Positions 1 to 7,991 of a stretch of DNA of 64,000 nt are shown one piece after another. Position 1 is the first letter of the stretch; each line of letters starts with the position of its first letter. Source of the stretch: CAYSPG01 sp964432885. Its GTDB lineage: Bacteria > Bacteroidota > Bacteroidia > AKYH767-A > OLB10. The stretch lies in contig CAYSPG010000015.1 in the NCBI GenBank assembly GCA_964432885.1, forward strand, positions 1 to 64,000, in the 5' to 3' direction. The notes under the pieces were generated by a model that had not been told where the DNA came from, did not search any database, and saw only the letters and a program-made list of their open reading frames with translations. A program made the translations under genes and the position numbers.

Positions 1-14
1 CAAAAATACGAATA

Positions 15-50
15 CCCTGTCATGCCGAGCGAAGCCGAGGCATCTCTTTT
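15..50. repeat. Interspersed GTCATGCCGAGCGAAG-type repeat copy
   Basis: The stretch beginning TGTCATGCCGAGCGAAGC and ending in GAGGCATCTC resembles a short repeat (GTCATTCCGAGCGAAG...GAGGAATCTC) that I know to be scattered in intergenic regions of many Bacteroidota genomes. Its ends are partly inverted (ATGCC / GGCAT). I see only this one copy in the window, so the repeat status rests on recognition, not on a second copy here. Confidence 0.4.
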
Positions 51-147
51 CATATGATTCAAATTTAATTGGACAATACTGATAAAAAATAAAAGTGTGT
101 AATAGAGCCATGACAATGGCCTCTCTTTTTTTGTTTATGTTTGATAC

Positions 148-630
148 ATGATAAACTTAAATAAGTTAACAGCACTGGTGGTTACGGCACTGTGTTTTGT
201 AGCTTGCAGCCGGACCCAGAAAAAATTTAAAACCGAAAATCTTGAATGGTTAAATGGAAACTGGATTAACAATTCAGATTCGAATCTTGTCATTACTGAA
301 AATTGGCAAACCATTAATGACACCCTTATGCTGGGCGAAAGTTTTACGATTGATAAAGGTGACACTGTTTCACACGAAAGAATGCAAATAAAAATTTTGG
401 ATAACAATGTGCTTTTTATACCTGTGGTTAGCAATCAAAATAACGGGAAGCCGGTAGTTTTTACGCTTACCGATTTCAAAAATAATACCCTTGTCTTTAA
501 AAATCCCGAACACGATTTTCCGCAAGAGATAGTTTACCAAAAAATAACCGATGATTCGGTTTATGCCTACATTGGTGGAACCATGAATGGAAAAACTCAA
601 CGCATAGATTTTGGTTACAGGCGCAAATAA
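148..630 (+). CDS. DUF6265-like lipoprotein
   Basis: A 160-residue protein of unknown function. The N-terminus is a lipoprotein signal with a lipobox ending at Cys20 (sequence CFVACS), so it should be a lipid-anchored envelope protein. The mature part opens with a WLNGNW motif and later carries FKNPEHDFPQEIVY. This combination is typical of the DUF6265 family, small secreted beta-barrel-like proteins without an established role. Length and start are normal for the family. It stands alone, upstream of a decayed gene fragment on the other strand. The call of lipoprotein is strong; the family call is by motif memory. Confidence 0.8.
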   Translation: MINLNKLTALVVTALCFVACSRTQKKFKTENLEWLNGNWINNSDSNLVITENWQTINDTLMLGESFTIDKGDTVSHERMQIKILDNNVLFIPVVSNQNNGKPVVFTLTDFKNNTLVFKNPEHDFPQEIVYQKITDDSVYAYIGGTMNGKTQRIDFGYRRK

Positions 631-642
631 TTAATCAGGCTT

Positions 643-693
643 TCAATCCTTCACTTCCTCAAAATCCACATACTCGCCATCGTTGTTTTTTTA
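643..693 (-). pseudogene. Relic of a DUF4834 gene (last 15 codons plus stop)
   Basis: Read on the minus strand, this 51-bp piece encodes KNNDGEYVDFEEVKD and a stop. The same 15 residues and stop end the intact DUF4834 gene at 41302-41502. The two copies differ at two third-codon positions (one Lys, one Glu codon), both silent. Immediately upstream in this copy there is an in-frame TAA and no further similarity. It is therefore a gene remnant or a small duplication, not a functional gene. Confidence 0.65.
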
Positions 694-732
694 ACTTCTA
701 AAAAAACCCGATAGCCATTGTTTAAATTCAAT

Positions 733-762
733 TTTGAAAATTATTGCATGTTAATATCTTTG
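733..762 (+). promoter_or_regulatory. Bacteroidota-type promoter for the 796-5641 genes
   Basis: A -33 TTTG (733-736) and a -7 TATCTTTG (755-762, consensus TAnnTTTG) are separated by 18 bases. Transcription would start near 769, which fits a translation start at 796 and argues against a start further upstream. Confidence 0.6.
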
Positions 763-795
763 CGTCCACGATTATACAACCTAATAACATATCCT

Positions 796-1896
796 ATGAA
801 ATTGATTAAGTTTTCTATTTTATTCTTAAGTATGATTTATCAATTTGCCTACTCGCAAACAAGTCAATTTAAGTGTAATGAAGGTAGGTATAAAGACGAG
901 CACTCTCAAAATGAAGAGTGGAATAAACTTATAGATAACGCTTGTGATAAGATAAACAAAGGTAAATATCAGGAAGGCTTGAGTATTCTTGGAGATATTA
1001 TTTATCAGGACAGCATTGCTTCTGGTGGTGTAGCTAATCAATATTTTGTACAGCAATACACCAAACTTAAAAACTTTATTGAAGGAGGATGGCAGGGTGA
1101 ACAAAATTCAAACACAAATATCGAATCTGTTTCATCACCTGATCCTAAGGAAATAGAATTGCCCTTACCTGAATACCAAACAGAACAAAAATCAGGTAAT
1201 GCTGAGACTGCACCTGAGTTAAAGGAAAACAAAAATGAGGCTTTGGAAATAAGCACTAAGCAGGAGCCTGTAGTAGAAGTTCCTAATATAGAGGTATCTG
1301 AGAAAAAAGCTACCGAGAGTATTCCTCCTATTGAACAAAATATTACAGAGGCATCCCCAAAAAAGACCCCTGAGCCAGATGCCATAAAGATTTTTACGGA
1401 AGAAGAAATGGCTGAGTTTCATAATAGAGGACAGTCTAAAATAAAAATGCTTGAAACATTTATTCAACAAATAGGAAGTAAAACCACTGCATCATATATT
1501 GCAAGCGAGGCAATTGAAAATGCAGTTAGGCTATTTGATAGTGAAGACAGGACAGTTGAGGTTTCTAGTTTGAACAGGCCTGAAAAATCCTCATTTAAAA
1601 TACGTACGTATTTTAACAGGCTAAAAATGCTTAGTTATGATGAGGTTGATATTACCTGGGCAGATTTTAATTATGCAAGTCAATTTGTAAGAGCGCGTGA
1701 CAATACATATCGTGCATACATAACATTTGTCCAGCGCTTTACAGGAGTGAAAGACGGACAAGTTGTTTACACGGATGTTACCGAAAAGCGCCAGGAAGTA
1801 ATTTTAAAGTCGTATAAAAAAACTATTGAAGGAGAAGAAAACGAAATATGGGATGTATTGCTGGGAGATATGAGTGTGGAGCATACACAACCCTGA
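796..1896 (+). CDS. Secreted protein with Pro/Glu-rich linker, unknown function
   Basis: I do not recognise this 366-residue protein by name. It starts with a Sec signal peptide (MKLIKFSILFLSM..., cleavage after AYSQ), followed by a short helical segment with the look of a TPR-like helix pair (about residues 25-90). A low-complexity Pro/Glu/Lys-rich linker covers about 95-200, and a C-terminal domain of about 150 residues follows. The C-terminal domain (a helix, then a sheet-rich part containing VVYTDVTEKRQEV) resembles in layout the N-terminal domain of the large TPR protein two genes downstream. The start at 796 is chosen because it gives a clean signal peptide and lies downstream of a good promoter. 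The next gene begins 7 bases after its stop, so the two are co-transcribed. Confidence 0.7.
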   Translation: MKLIKFSILFLSMIYQFAYSQTSQFKCNEGRYKDEHSQNEEWNKLIDNACDKINKGKYQEGLSILGDIIYQDSIASGGVANQYFVQQYTKLKNFIEGGWQGEQNSNTNIESVSSPDPKEIELPLPEYQTEQKSGNAETAPELKENKNEALEISTKQEPVVEVPNIEVSEKKATESIPPIEQNITEASPKKTPEPDAIKIFTEEEMAEFHNRGQSKIKMLETFIQQIGSKTTASYIASEAIENAVRLFDSEDRTVEVSSLNRPEKSSFKIRTYFNRLKMLSYDEVDITWADFNYASQFVRARDNTYRAYITFVQRFTGVKDGQVVYTDVTEKRQEVILKSYKKTIEGEENEIWDVLLGDMSVEHTQP

Positions 1897-1903
1897 TTTT
1901 TAT

Positions 1904-2815
1904 ATGCGCTTTTTTGTATTTACCTTCTTTCTGTTTTTATCAAATTCTAACTTTTTAGTTGCTCAAAAATTTGATGCTCGGTTAACAGACACATATGCGT
2001 TTTATGTTAAAAATATTGATGACTTTTTTGAGCGGTTTAATTTTAAGAAGAGTACTGCTTTTTATAAGTATGTTGTAAAAACTAATCCTGATGTTGAATT
2101 ATTAAGAGAACACCTTCTGTATTCTCTTTTTAAAACCTCAAATGTTTTACCCATAAAAAATAAAGTTGCAAAAAAACAACCTGTTGTTACACTTAAGCCT
2201 GAAGATGTTTCTGAATTTATATCTCAGGTTTGTAATGTTGATTCACCATGCTATTTGAAATATAAAGATTCCGAATGGTTTGCTGAACTAAAATGCAGTG
2301 TGTTGTATAAAAACAGACCCCAAATACTTACGTTGATATTAAAAGTAGAACATTTTGAGAATGACGCTTTCGCATGGTCAATAGTGGGCGCCAATGCGCC
2401 TTTTTTTCCTTTGGTTAAAGAAGCTAAGGGAGCTAAAATACTTGACATTAGCAAATATGTACCTGAAAGTGAAAGACATTTTTTAAGTCCTGTTAGTCAT
2501 GGCTTGGAGTTTCAGGATGTGCGAAAAATATTCGGCAACAAAAAACATGCAGCCGATTATGTTTACGAAAGCGCACACACAACAGGTATCGAAAAATTAC
2601 TTTTGTTAATTAGTAAATCGGAAATTAAGTTTGTGCAGGTAAATAAAGTGACCTATCACCTATTACAAATTAACGGATGGATTGTTGTTATTGAAAAATT
2701 TAAAATGAAAGAGCGCAATTCCGGATGGTTAATAAGCGAACTAAGAAAAGCAGATGATAGCGTAAAGAAAGAATTTAAGAAGAAAAAACTTTACTTACCA
2801 GATACATTATTCTGA
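1904..2815 (+). CDS. Secreted protein, unknown function
   Basis: A 303-residue exported protein with a signal peptide (MRFFVFTFFLFLSNSNFLVAQ). It has no motif I can name. The middle part (about residues 95-180) contains a sheet-rich segment in which a conserved-looking LILKVEHFEN stretch leads to WSIVGANAPFF. This resembles the layout of the domains in the genes on either side and suggests a small family of related envelope proteins. The C-terminus is very basic (KKEFKKKKLYLPD). The start at 1904 gives the signal peptide directly at residue 1 and leaves 7 bases after the upstream stop. It is part of a three-gene operon. Confidence 0.65.
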   Translation: MRFFVFTFFLFLSNSNFLVAQKFDARLTDTYAFYVKNIDDFFERFNFKKSTAFYKYVVKTNPDVELLREHLLYSLFKTSNVLPIKNKVAKKQPVVTLKPEDVSEFISQVCNVDSPCYLKYKDSEWFAELKCSVLYKNRPQILTLILKVEHFENDAFAWSIVGANAPFFPLVKEAKGAKILDISKYVPESERHFLSPVSHGLEFQDVRKIFGNKKHAADYVYESAHTTGIEKLLLLISKSEIKFVQVNKVTYHLLQINGWIVVIEKFKMKERNSGWLISELRKADDSVKKEFKKKKLYLPDTLF

Positions 2816-2830
2816 AAATTTTACCTCACT

Positions 2831-5641
2831 ATGCTAACTTGTAAAAAATTTCTTTTATCCCTGCTTTTTTTAATTTTAAACCTAAGTTTTGGTTGGGCCC
2901 AAATAGACAGCATAACTACAAGAGATGCGCTTAAGTTTGCTTATATGCTAAAATCAGATTTAATTCCTCAATTGCAAAGCGTACTTATATTTATTGCAGA
3001 CAAGTCTTCCGGCCAAAATGAAATTGCCTCGGTAATAGATATTAAAACGAAAGGAATATTGGAGAAAAGAATTTTTGCTGATGATAAGGTGATGATAGAA
3101 AATGACCTTGAGCCTGGAGCAGACACCAATAAGGAATTACGAAATGATTTGAGTGTGGTTGCATACCTTGAAAATTTTAACACAACTTACTCAAAATCTC
3201 CATCCGATCAGCCTACTATTGAACTAAATGAGATTGAGGTTTCTCCACTAAAGAGAAAAAATTATTTTTATTACAATGTTGTTTTTTCATGCAATTATTA
3301 TGGAACGCATTCATCAGGAAAAAAATATACAAAGTTTAAACGCGTTGCCGAAGTGTCGGTTGATAAAGATACAGACTGGCGGTTTTTTATACGAAGCATA
3401 AGGTTCACTCTTGGCAATGAACTTGATTCGTCAAACGCATTTAAAGGAGTAATAAAAAGCGAAGATGATGTAGAAAAAATTTTGGAGGCGTTTAGGAATG
3501 AGGCAAGACAAAAGGAACAGATTACCAGGCAAAACATATTAAGGTTAAGAGGTGATGGAGATGACTTTTACGACAAAGGCGATTTTGAAAGTGCTTTAAA
3601 AAAATACCGTGAAGCCTGGTCCCTGGATATTAATGATAAAGCAAGCAATGAATGTGTGATAAAAACAAAAAGTTCGATTGATAAAAAAAGGAAAGAATAC
3701 ATTGCCCTAAAAGAAAAGGAAAAACATGTTGCCGAAATGATTACTTCAGTTAAACGGGAACAAGCAAATTATAATTTTAAAGCTGCCAAGATTTTATGCG
3801 ACTCACTTATTAAAGATTATCAAAGCAGCGACCCTGAAATTATTAAACTTAACGATGAGCTATCGTATGTAAATGCATCTCTTGTTGGAATAGAAACCGC
3901 CAAGGAGCAAAAAAATGTTCGCGAAGCAACAAGGAGGTGTCAGGAAAAAATAGATAAAGAGAAGAATGAAATATACAAGTCAGAGTATTGGTATCAGATG
4001 GCGTTGATTTATTTATCACTTGACAGGTCTGAAACAAAAAAAATTATGGATTGCCTAACTCAGGCAATCGACATTTCCCGAAACCACCATCAGCAGGCAT
4101 TAAAAGCCAGGATAACTCTTCACCTCGAAAAAAACGATGTGATTAGTGCATTGGAAGATGCTTCGCAAATAATAAACAACGATTCGCGCAACCCACAGCT
4201 ATATATTGACCGTGCTTTAATACTGGTAAAAAACAACAATACCCTTAAAGCAATTGATGATTATAGCCAGGCAATTTTATTGGGTGAAAACAGTCGTGAA
4301 GTTTATATTCAAAAGGCAATGCTTGAATTATCAAATTTGCGTTATGCCGATGTTATAAAAACAGCAACTGCCGGAATAGAAAAAAATAAACTTTCAGGAT
4401 GGCTGCATTTTTATCGTGGTTTAGCCAAAGAAAAACAAACAAGTTGTGCTGATGCAGGTGATGATTTTCGCAAAGCAGTTTTTTATGGTATCAGCGACTC
4501 AGCCAAAACAATTATTAAATCCATTTCAAACAAGTATTACGACAGTGCAAAAGCAAATTATTCAGCCGGGCAATATTCAAAGGCTTTAGTTGATTTTAAC
4601 AACAGCATTGGCATTGACAGCAATGAGCTTTCGCTATGCATGAGGGGTTGGAGTTTTTTAAACATTGGCTTACCCGACAGTGCTATCAAAATGGTAACTC
4701 CGTTACTTGCCAAAAACAATCTTTATCGTGACGTGTATTCTTGCAGGGGATATGCCTTGATTACATTAAAAAAATATAACGATGCTGTTACTGATTTTGA
4801 TGCTGAATTAAAAACAAATCCAATAGATTACAAAAGTTTATACGGATATGGAGTAGCCAATTTCTATTTAAACAATTATGAGGCAGCAGCAGTAAGTTTT
4901 GAAAAAGCCGCAGCCGTTAACCCAACGGATACGGCATGGCATTATGCATCGTTCAGTTATTACAACCAGTTTAAATATGATAAAGCCATTGAGTGCGGGC
5001 TAAAGTCACAAAAAACCGGCACAACAAAATTTAAAGTGTATTATATAACAGGCCGCGCTTATTTCGATTCAAAAAATTATGCCTCGGCAGTTAAAATGTT
5101 TGCAGCAGCAGTTCCTCTTGTAGCTTTTGATGATAGCCTTTATTTGTATAACGGCCTTGCACAGGAAAATTTAAAAGAATATTCTGCGGCTATTGCATCC
5201 TACAACACCCTTGCAAAATCGGTATTAAGCCGCGATACTGCTTTTTACCTTGCAGGTATTTGTGCGATAAAATCCCATGATGCACAACTCATTGCAGCGG
5301 GTATTACCAAACTTATTAATTACAACAACAATAAACATACCTCTGATAATGCCCAAGTTCTTTCATTTATAGCGTATGGTTATATGAGTATTGACTCATT
5401 AAAGCAGGCCAACGAGTATTTGGCAAAAGCTAAAGCTGCAGACGATAATCATTATATGGTGCAGTTTGTGCAAACATGTGCACATGTAAAAGACAGTATG
5501 TTTGACGATGCATTTATAGCACTTGAAAAAGCGCTTATATCAAAACAATTTTTGAAAGAAGATATTACCGGAGAAAAACTTTTAAAACCGCTATATAAAA
5601 AGGATAAGTTTAAAGAACTGTTAGCTAAATACTTTCGCTAA
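2831..5641 (+). CDS. Large secreted TPR-repeat protein
   Basis: This 936-residue protein has a signal peptide (cleavage after GWAQ, about residue 24). It continues with a roughly 170-residue N-terminal domain, a charged coiled-coil segment (about 225-320), and then a long array of tetratricopeptide repeats to the C-terminus. Repeat hallmarks such as YDKGDFESALKKYREAW, YSAGQYSKALVDFNNSI and YNDAVTDFDAELKTNP are visible. The architecture suggests a periplasmic or outer-membrane scaffold that binds other proteins. Partners are unknown; the two small secreted proteins encoded just upstream are the obvious candidates. It closes the operon that starts at the 733-762 promoter. There is no T9SS sorting tail. 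Confidence 0.8.
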   Translation: MLTCKKFLLSLLFLILNLSFGWAQIDSITTRDALKFAYMLKSDLIPQLQSVLIFIADKSSGQNEIASVIDIKTKGILEKRIFADDKVMIENDLEPGADTNKELRNDLSVVAYLENFNTTYSKSPSDQPTIELNEIEVSPLKRKNYFYYNVVFSCNYYGTHSSGKKYTKFKRVAEVSVDKDTDWRFFIRSIRFTLGNELDSSNAFKGVIKSEDDVEKILEAFRNEARQKEQITRQNILRLRGDGDDFYDKGDFESALKKYREAWSLDINDKASNECVIKTKSSIDKKRKEYIALKEKEKHVAEMITSVKREQANYNFKAAKILCDSLIKDYQSSDPEIIKLNDELSYVNASLVGIETAKEQKNVREATRRCQEKIDKEKNEIYKSEYWYQMALIYLSLDRSETKKIMDCLTQAIDISRNHHQQALKARITLHLEKNDVISALEDASQIINNDSRNPQLYIDRALILVKNNNTLKAIDDYSQAILLGENSREVYIQKAMLELSNLRYADVIKTATAGIEKNKLSGWLHFYRGLAKEKQTSCADAGDDFRKAVFYGISDSAKTIIKSISNKYYDSAKANYSAGQYSKALVDFNNSIGIDSNELSLCMRGWSFLNIGLPDSAIKMVTPLLAKNNLYRDVYSCRGYALITLKKYNDAVTDFDAELKTNPIDYKSLYGYGVANFYLNNYEAAAVSFEKAAAVNPTDTAWHYASFSYYNQFKYDKAIECGLKSQKTGTTKFKVYYITGRAYFDSKNYASAVKMFAAAVPLVAFDDSLYLYNGLAQENLKEYSAAIASYNTLAKSVLSRDTAFYLAGICAIKSHDAQLIAAGITKLINYNNNKHTSDNAQVLSFIAYGYMSIDSLKQANEYLAKAKAADDNHYMVQFVQTCAHVKDSMFDDAFIALEKALISKQFLKEDITGEKLLKPLYKKDKFKELLAKYFR

Positions 5642-5947
5642 ATAACAAGGAAATAGAATTTATGGTTTGGGATTTGGTGAGAGACTTGATTTGTCAGAAA
5701 CAAATTCCTACGGTTATTACTTTTGTTTTCAGATAAACATAGCTTTAAAATCTTAGACCTATATGGTTTAAATAGGTCTGTTTAACATTCAAAAGTGCAA
5801 TTATTAACTTTCTAAACAGGCCTTCAAAGCAGCTATGTTATTAAAAAATTATTGTTGATAATTTTTTTGTTTTTAACAAAATGGTTTACATTTGACGCAA
5901 CCAAACGTTTGAAACAATATTTTTTAACTAACCTAAATTACTTGAAC
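5642..5947. other. Intergenic region with hairpin and promoter
   Basis: About 300 bases lie between the TPR operon and the next operon. A perfect 8-bp inverted repeat AGACCTAT / ATAGGTCT (5755-5762 and 5772-5779) sits about 115 bases after the upstream stop. It lacks a clear T tract, so it may be a processing or weak termination hairpin. A TACTTTTG box at 5718-5725 with TTTG at 5690 has an over-long 24-base spacer. The better promoter at 5866-5894 is listed separately. Confidence 0.45.
5866..5894 (+). promoter_or_regulatory. Promoter of the long TssR/ClpV operon
   Basis: A -33 TTTG (5866-5869) and a -7 TACATTTG (5887-5894) are separated by 17 bases. The ten bases TACATTTGAC are also found in the tssB promoter. 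Initiation near 5901 gives a leader of about 47 bases to the start at 5948. Confidence 0.6.
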
Positions 5948-7981
5948 ATGAATAGGATTTGCCTTTTATTTGCTGGTGCTATATTATTTTTTACTAACCA
6001 GAATGTAACAGCTCAGTGCTCAATTAAGATAACAAGCAATCCTGTTGATTCAACTATCTGCTTGGGAAATTCAATTACTCTGACTGCCGATACTGTTGGC
6101 TCTTGTCCAATTGCTATTGATTCGGTAAGTTGGTTTGTGGGCACCGCTTATCTAACCAAGGATGTAAGTCATCCTTATCAACTCACTAATGCACCTTCTT
6201 CCGCAGGTCAATTTAAGTTTTTTGCAAGATTCTTTAATGGAAATACTAATATTGGAACTGATTCAATAATTGTTACTGTAAAGGCTCAGCCCACTACATC
6301 CGCTGCAGGGCCTAATGATACCATATGCAGTANNNNNNNNNNNNNNNNNNNNNNNNNNNNNNNNNNNNNNNNNNNNNNNNNNNNNNNNNNNNNNNNNNNN
6401 NNNNNNNNNNNNNNNNNNNNNNNNNNNNNNNNTTATCAATTAAGATGGACCATATCAAACCCTCCCTGTGCAAATTCAACAGATGATAAAGAAGTTATTG
6501 TTAATGATAATTCCATTTCTCCGGATAGTATTTCTGCAAACAAATTAGTTATTTGTTCAGGCGATTCTATTCTTCTAACAATACATGGGGGCCATTTAGG
6601 GACAAATGCACTCTTAAAATGGTATAAAGCAAGTTGTGGAGGAACAAATAGCGAATTAGTCAATACTAGCTCAAATACATTAATTGTCGATACAGTGAAT
6701 ACTGACACCATTCCTTTAATTTTAAATTATTTTGCAAGAATTGAGGAGACAGCCAGTCCCTGTCCCTCAAATACTACATGCGTTTCAAAATCGATTACTA
6801 TCAATCCCACACCATTAAGAAATAATTCCCCAGCTGATTCTATTTGCAGTGGAACTCTTTTTCAGGATACTATTAAACCCTCTTTTTCCAATGGTGTAAC
6901 TTTTGCATGGTCTTCATCTGCCCCTTCTACTATAAGTGGTAACACTTTTCAACAGGAATCAAGTAATAATATTATAAATGATTTACTTAATAATACAAGT
7001 AATCTTGCTTCTTTCTTTGTAACTTATGTAGATACATTAATATATACAGGAGGAGGTGTAAAATGTAAAAGGTTTTTCAACCATTCATTAAAAGTAAATC
7101 CAGCCGCCCCCAAGCCGGAGTTTTCTGATTTTACTTTAGATACTAATCAGGTTAAAGTACCTGATAGTATATACTGTGCCGGGACACTTTTCAACAGTTT
7201 CAATGTTACCTCAAATACTGGTGCAAATTATTTATGGTCTTCAAATAACCCCAATGTTATAATTGATAATACAACAAACCTAAATACACTAGTATCTTTT
7301 AATGGAACTCCTCCTTATTCGGCTATACTAACGCTAACATCATTCAATACCGCACAAGGCAATTGCCCCAATACTGAAGTTAAAAACTTATCTATTAATG
7401 TTGATGGTGATGCTGATTTTGATGACGAGGCCAGATTTGCATTTAAAAAAATGGGGCATGAACTAATTTATCTTGATAATAGTGTTGATGGTTACCAATG
7501 GGGATTTGATGTTGCCGCAACTGGGCAACCGTTTTTAGCCCCCGGTGAAATCTATCAGCACTATAATTTAGCTGATACTCTCATGTTTGACCCTGATTCA
7601 ATAGAACAGCCAGATACTGTTACATGTAATTTTTGGGTAAAAATTTTTAAAGGTGATTGTCAAACAAAGAAATATTACAATGGGATACATGGTTTGCGGC
7701 ATCCGTCAGAAGAAATAGTTTCTTCAGACATTGTATATACGCTTATGCCTAACCCCAGCAACGGCCAGTTTAATTTAAAACTTAGTGGAGATATTTACGG
7801 ATATATTAACGCTACTATTTATAACACACTTGGCCAATCGGTATTTAAAAATACTTTACTAAAGAAAGACTCAATGGAGTATTATAGTTTTGATGTGCGC
7901 AAACTGCCGCAGGGCATTTATATGCTTGAACTGATGAGCAACATGGATAAGCGTTACGTAACCAAACTGAGAATTTACTAA
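5948..7981 (+). CDS. T9SS-sorted Ig/PKD-like surface protein (contains gap)
   Basis: The N-terminus (MNRICLLFAGAILFFTN..., cleavage after VTAQ) is a Sec signal peptide. The body is a series of sheet-rich Ig/PKD-like segments typical of Bacteroidota adhesins (Ser/Thr/Asn-rich, with repeated short motifs such as SICSGT). The last 80 residues form a type A T9SS sorting domain: the start MPNPSNGQF, a central NTLGQ-type turn, and the end GIYMLEL...KRYVTKLRIY. The protein should therefore cross the outer membrane through the type IX system and be attached to the surface or released. A run of 100 N inside the gene means the true length is unknown. The next gene starts 10 bases later, so this surface protein heads the operon that carries tssR and tssH. 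The start at 5948 is supported by the promoter at 5866-5894. Confidence 0.8.
   Translation: MNRICLLFAGAILFFTNQNVTAQCSIKITSNPVDSTICLGNSITLTADTVGSCPIAIDSVSWFVGTAYLTKDVSHPYQLTNAPSSAGQFKFFARFFNGNTNIGTDSIIVTVKAQPTTSAAGPNDTICSXXXXXXXXXXXXXXXXXXXXXXXXXXXXXXXXXXYQLRWTISNPPCANSTDDKEVIVNDNSISPDSISANKLVICSGDSILLTIHGGHLGTNALLKWYKASCGGTNSELVNTSSNTLIVDTVNTDTIPLILNYFARIEETASPCPSNTTCVSKSITINPTPLRNNSPADSICSGTLFQDTIKPSFSNGVTFAWSSSAPSTISGNTFQQESSNNIINDLLNNTSNLASFFVTYVDTLIYTGGGVKCKRFFNHSLKVNPAAPKPEFSDFTLDTNQVKVPDSIYCAGTLFNSFNVTSNTGANYLWSSNNPNVIIDNTTNLNTLVSFNGTPPYSAILTLTSFNTAQGNCPNTEVKNLSINVDGDADFDDEARFAFKKMGHELIYLDNSVDGYQWGFDVAATGQPFLAPGEIYQHYNLADTLMFDPDSIEQPDTVTCNFWVKIFKGDCQTKKYYNGIHGLRHPSEEIVSSDIVYTLMPNPSNGQFNLKLSGDIYGYINATIYNTLGQSVFKNTLLKKDSMEYYSFDVRKLPQGIYMLELMSNMDKRYVTKLRIY
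6333..6432. other. Assembly gap, exactly 100 N
   Basis: Exactly 100 undetermined bases, the usual placeholder for a scaffold gap of unknown size. It lies inside the T9SS-sorted protein gene, probably because of repeated Ig-like modules. The reading frame on the two sides cannot be taken as continuous evidence. Confidence 0.98.
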
Positions 7982-7991
7982 CCAACCTACT

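Noticed and set aside
136..143. TATGTTTG as promoter for the DUF6265 lipoprotein gene
   Set aside because: Although it matches TAnnTTTG, the ATG at 148 is too close for transcription to start before it, and no -33 TTTG is present.
718..795. Longer N-terminus for the 366-aa secreted protein
   Set aside because: The extension would cover the promoter at 733-762 and hide the signal peptide that begins at 796.
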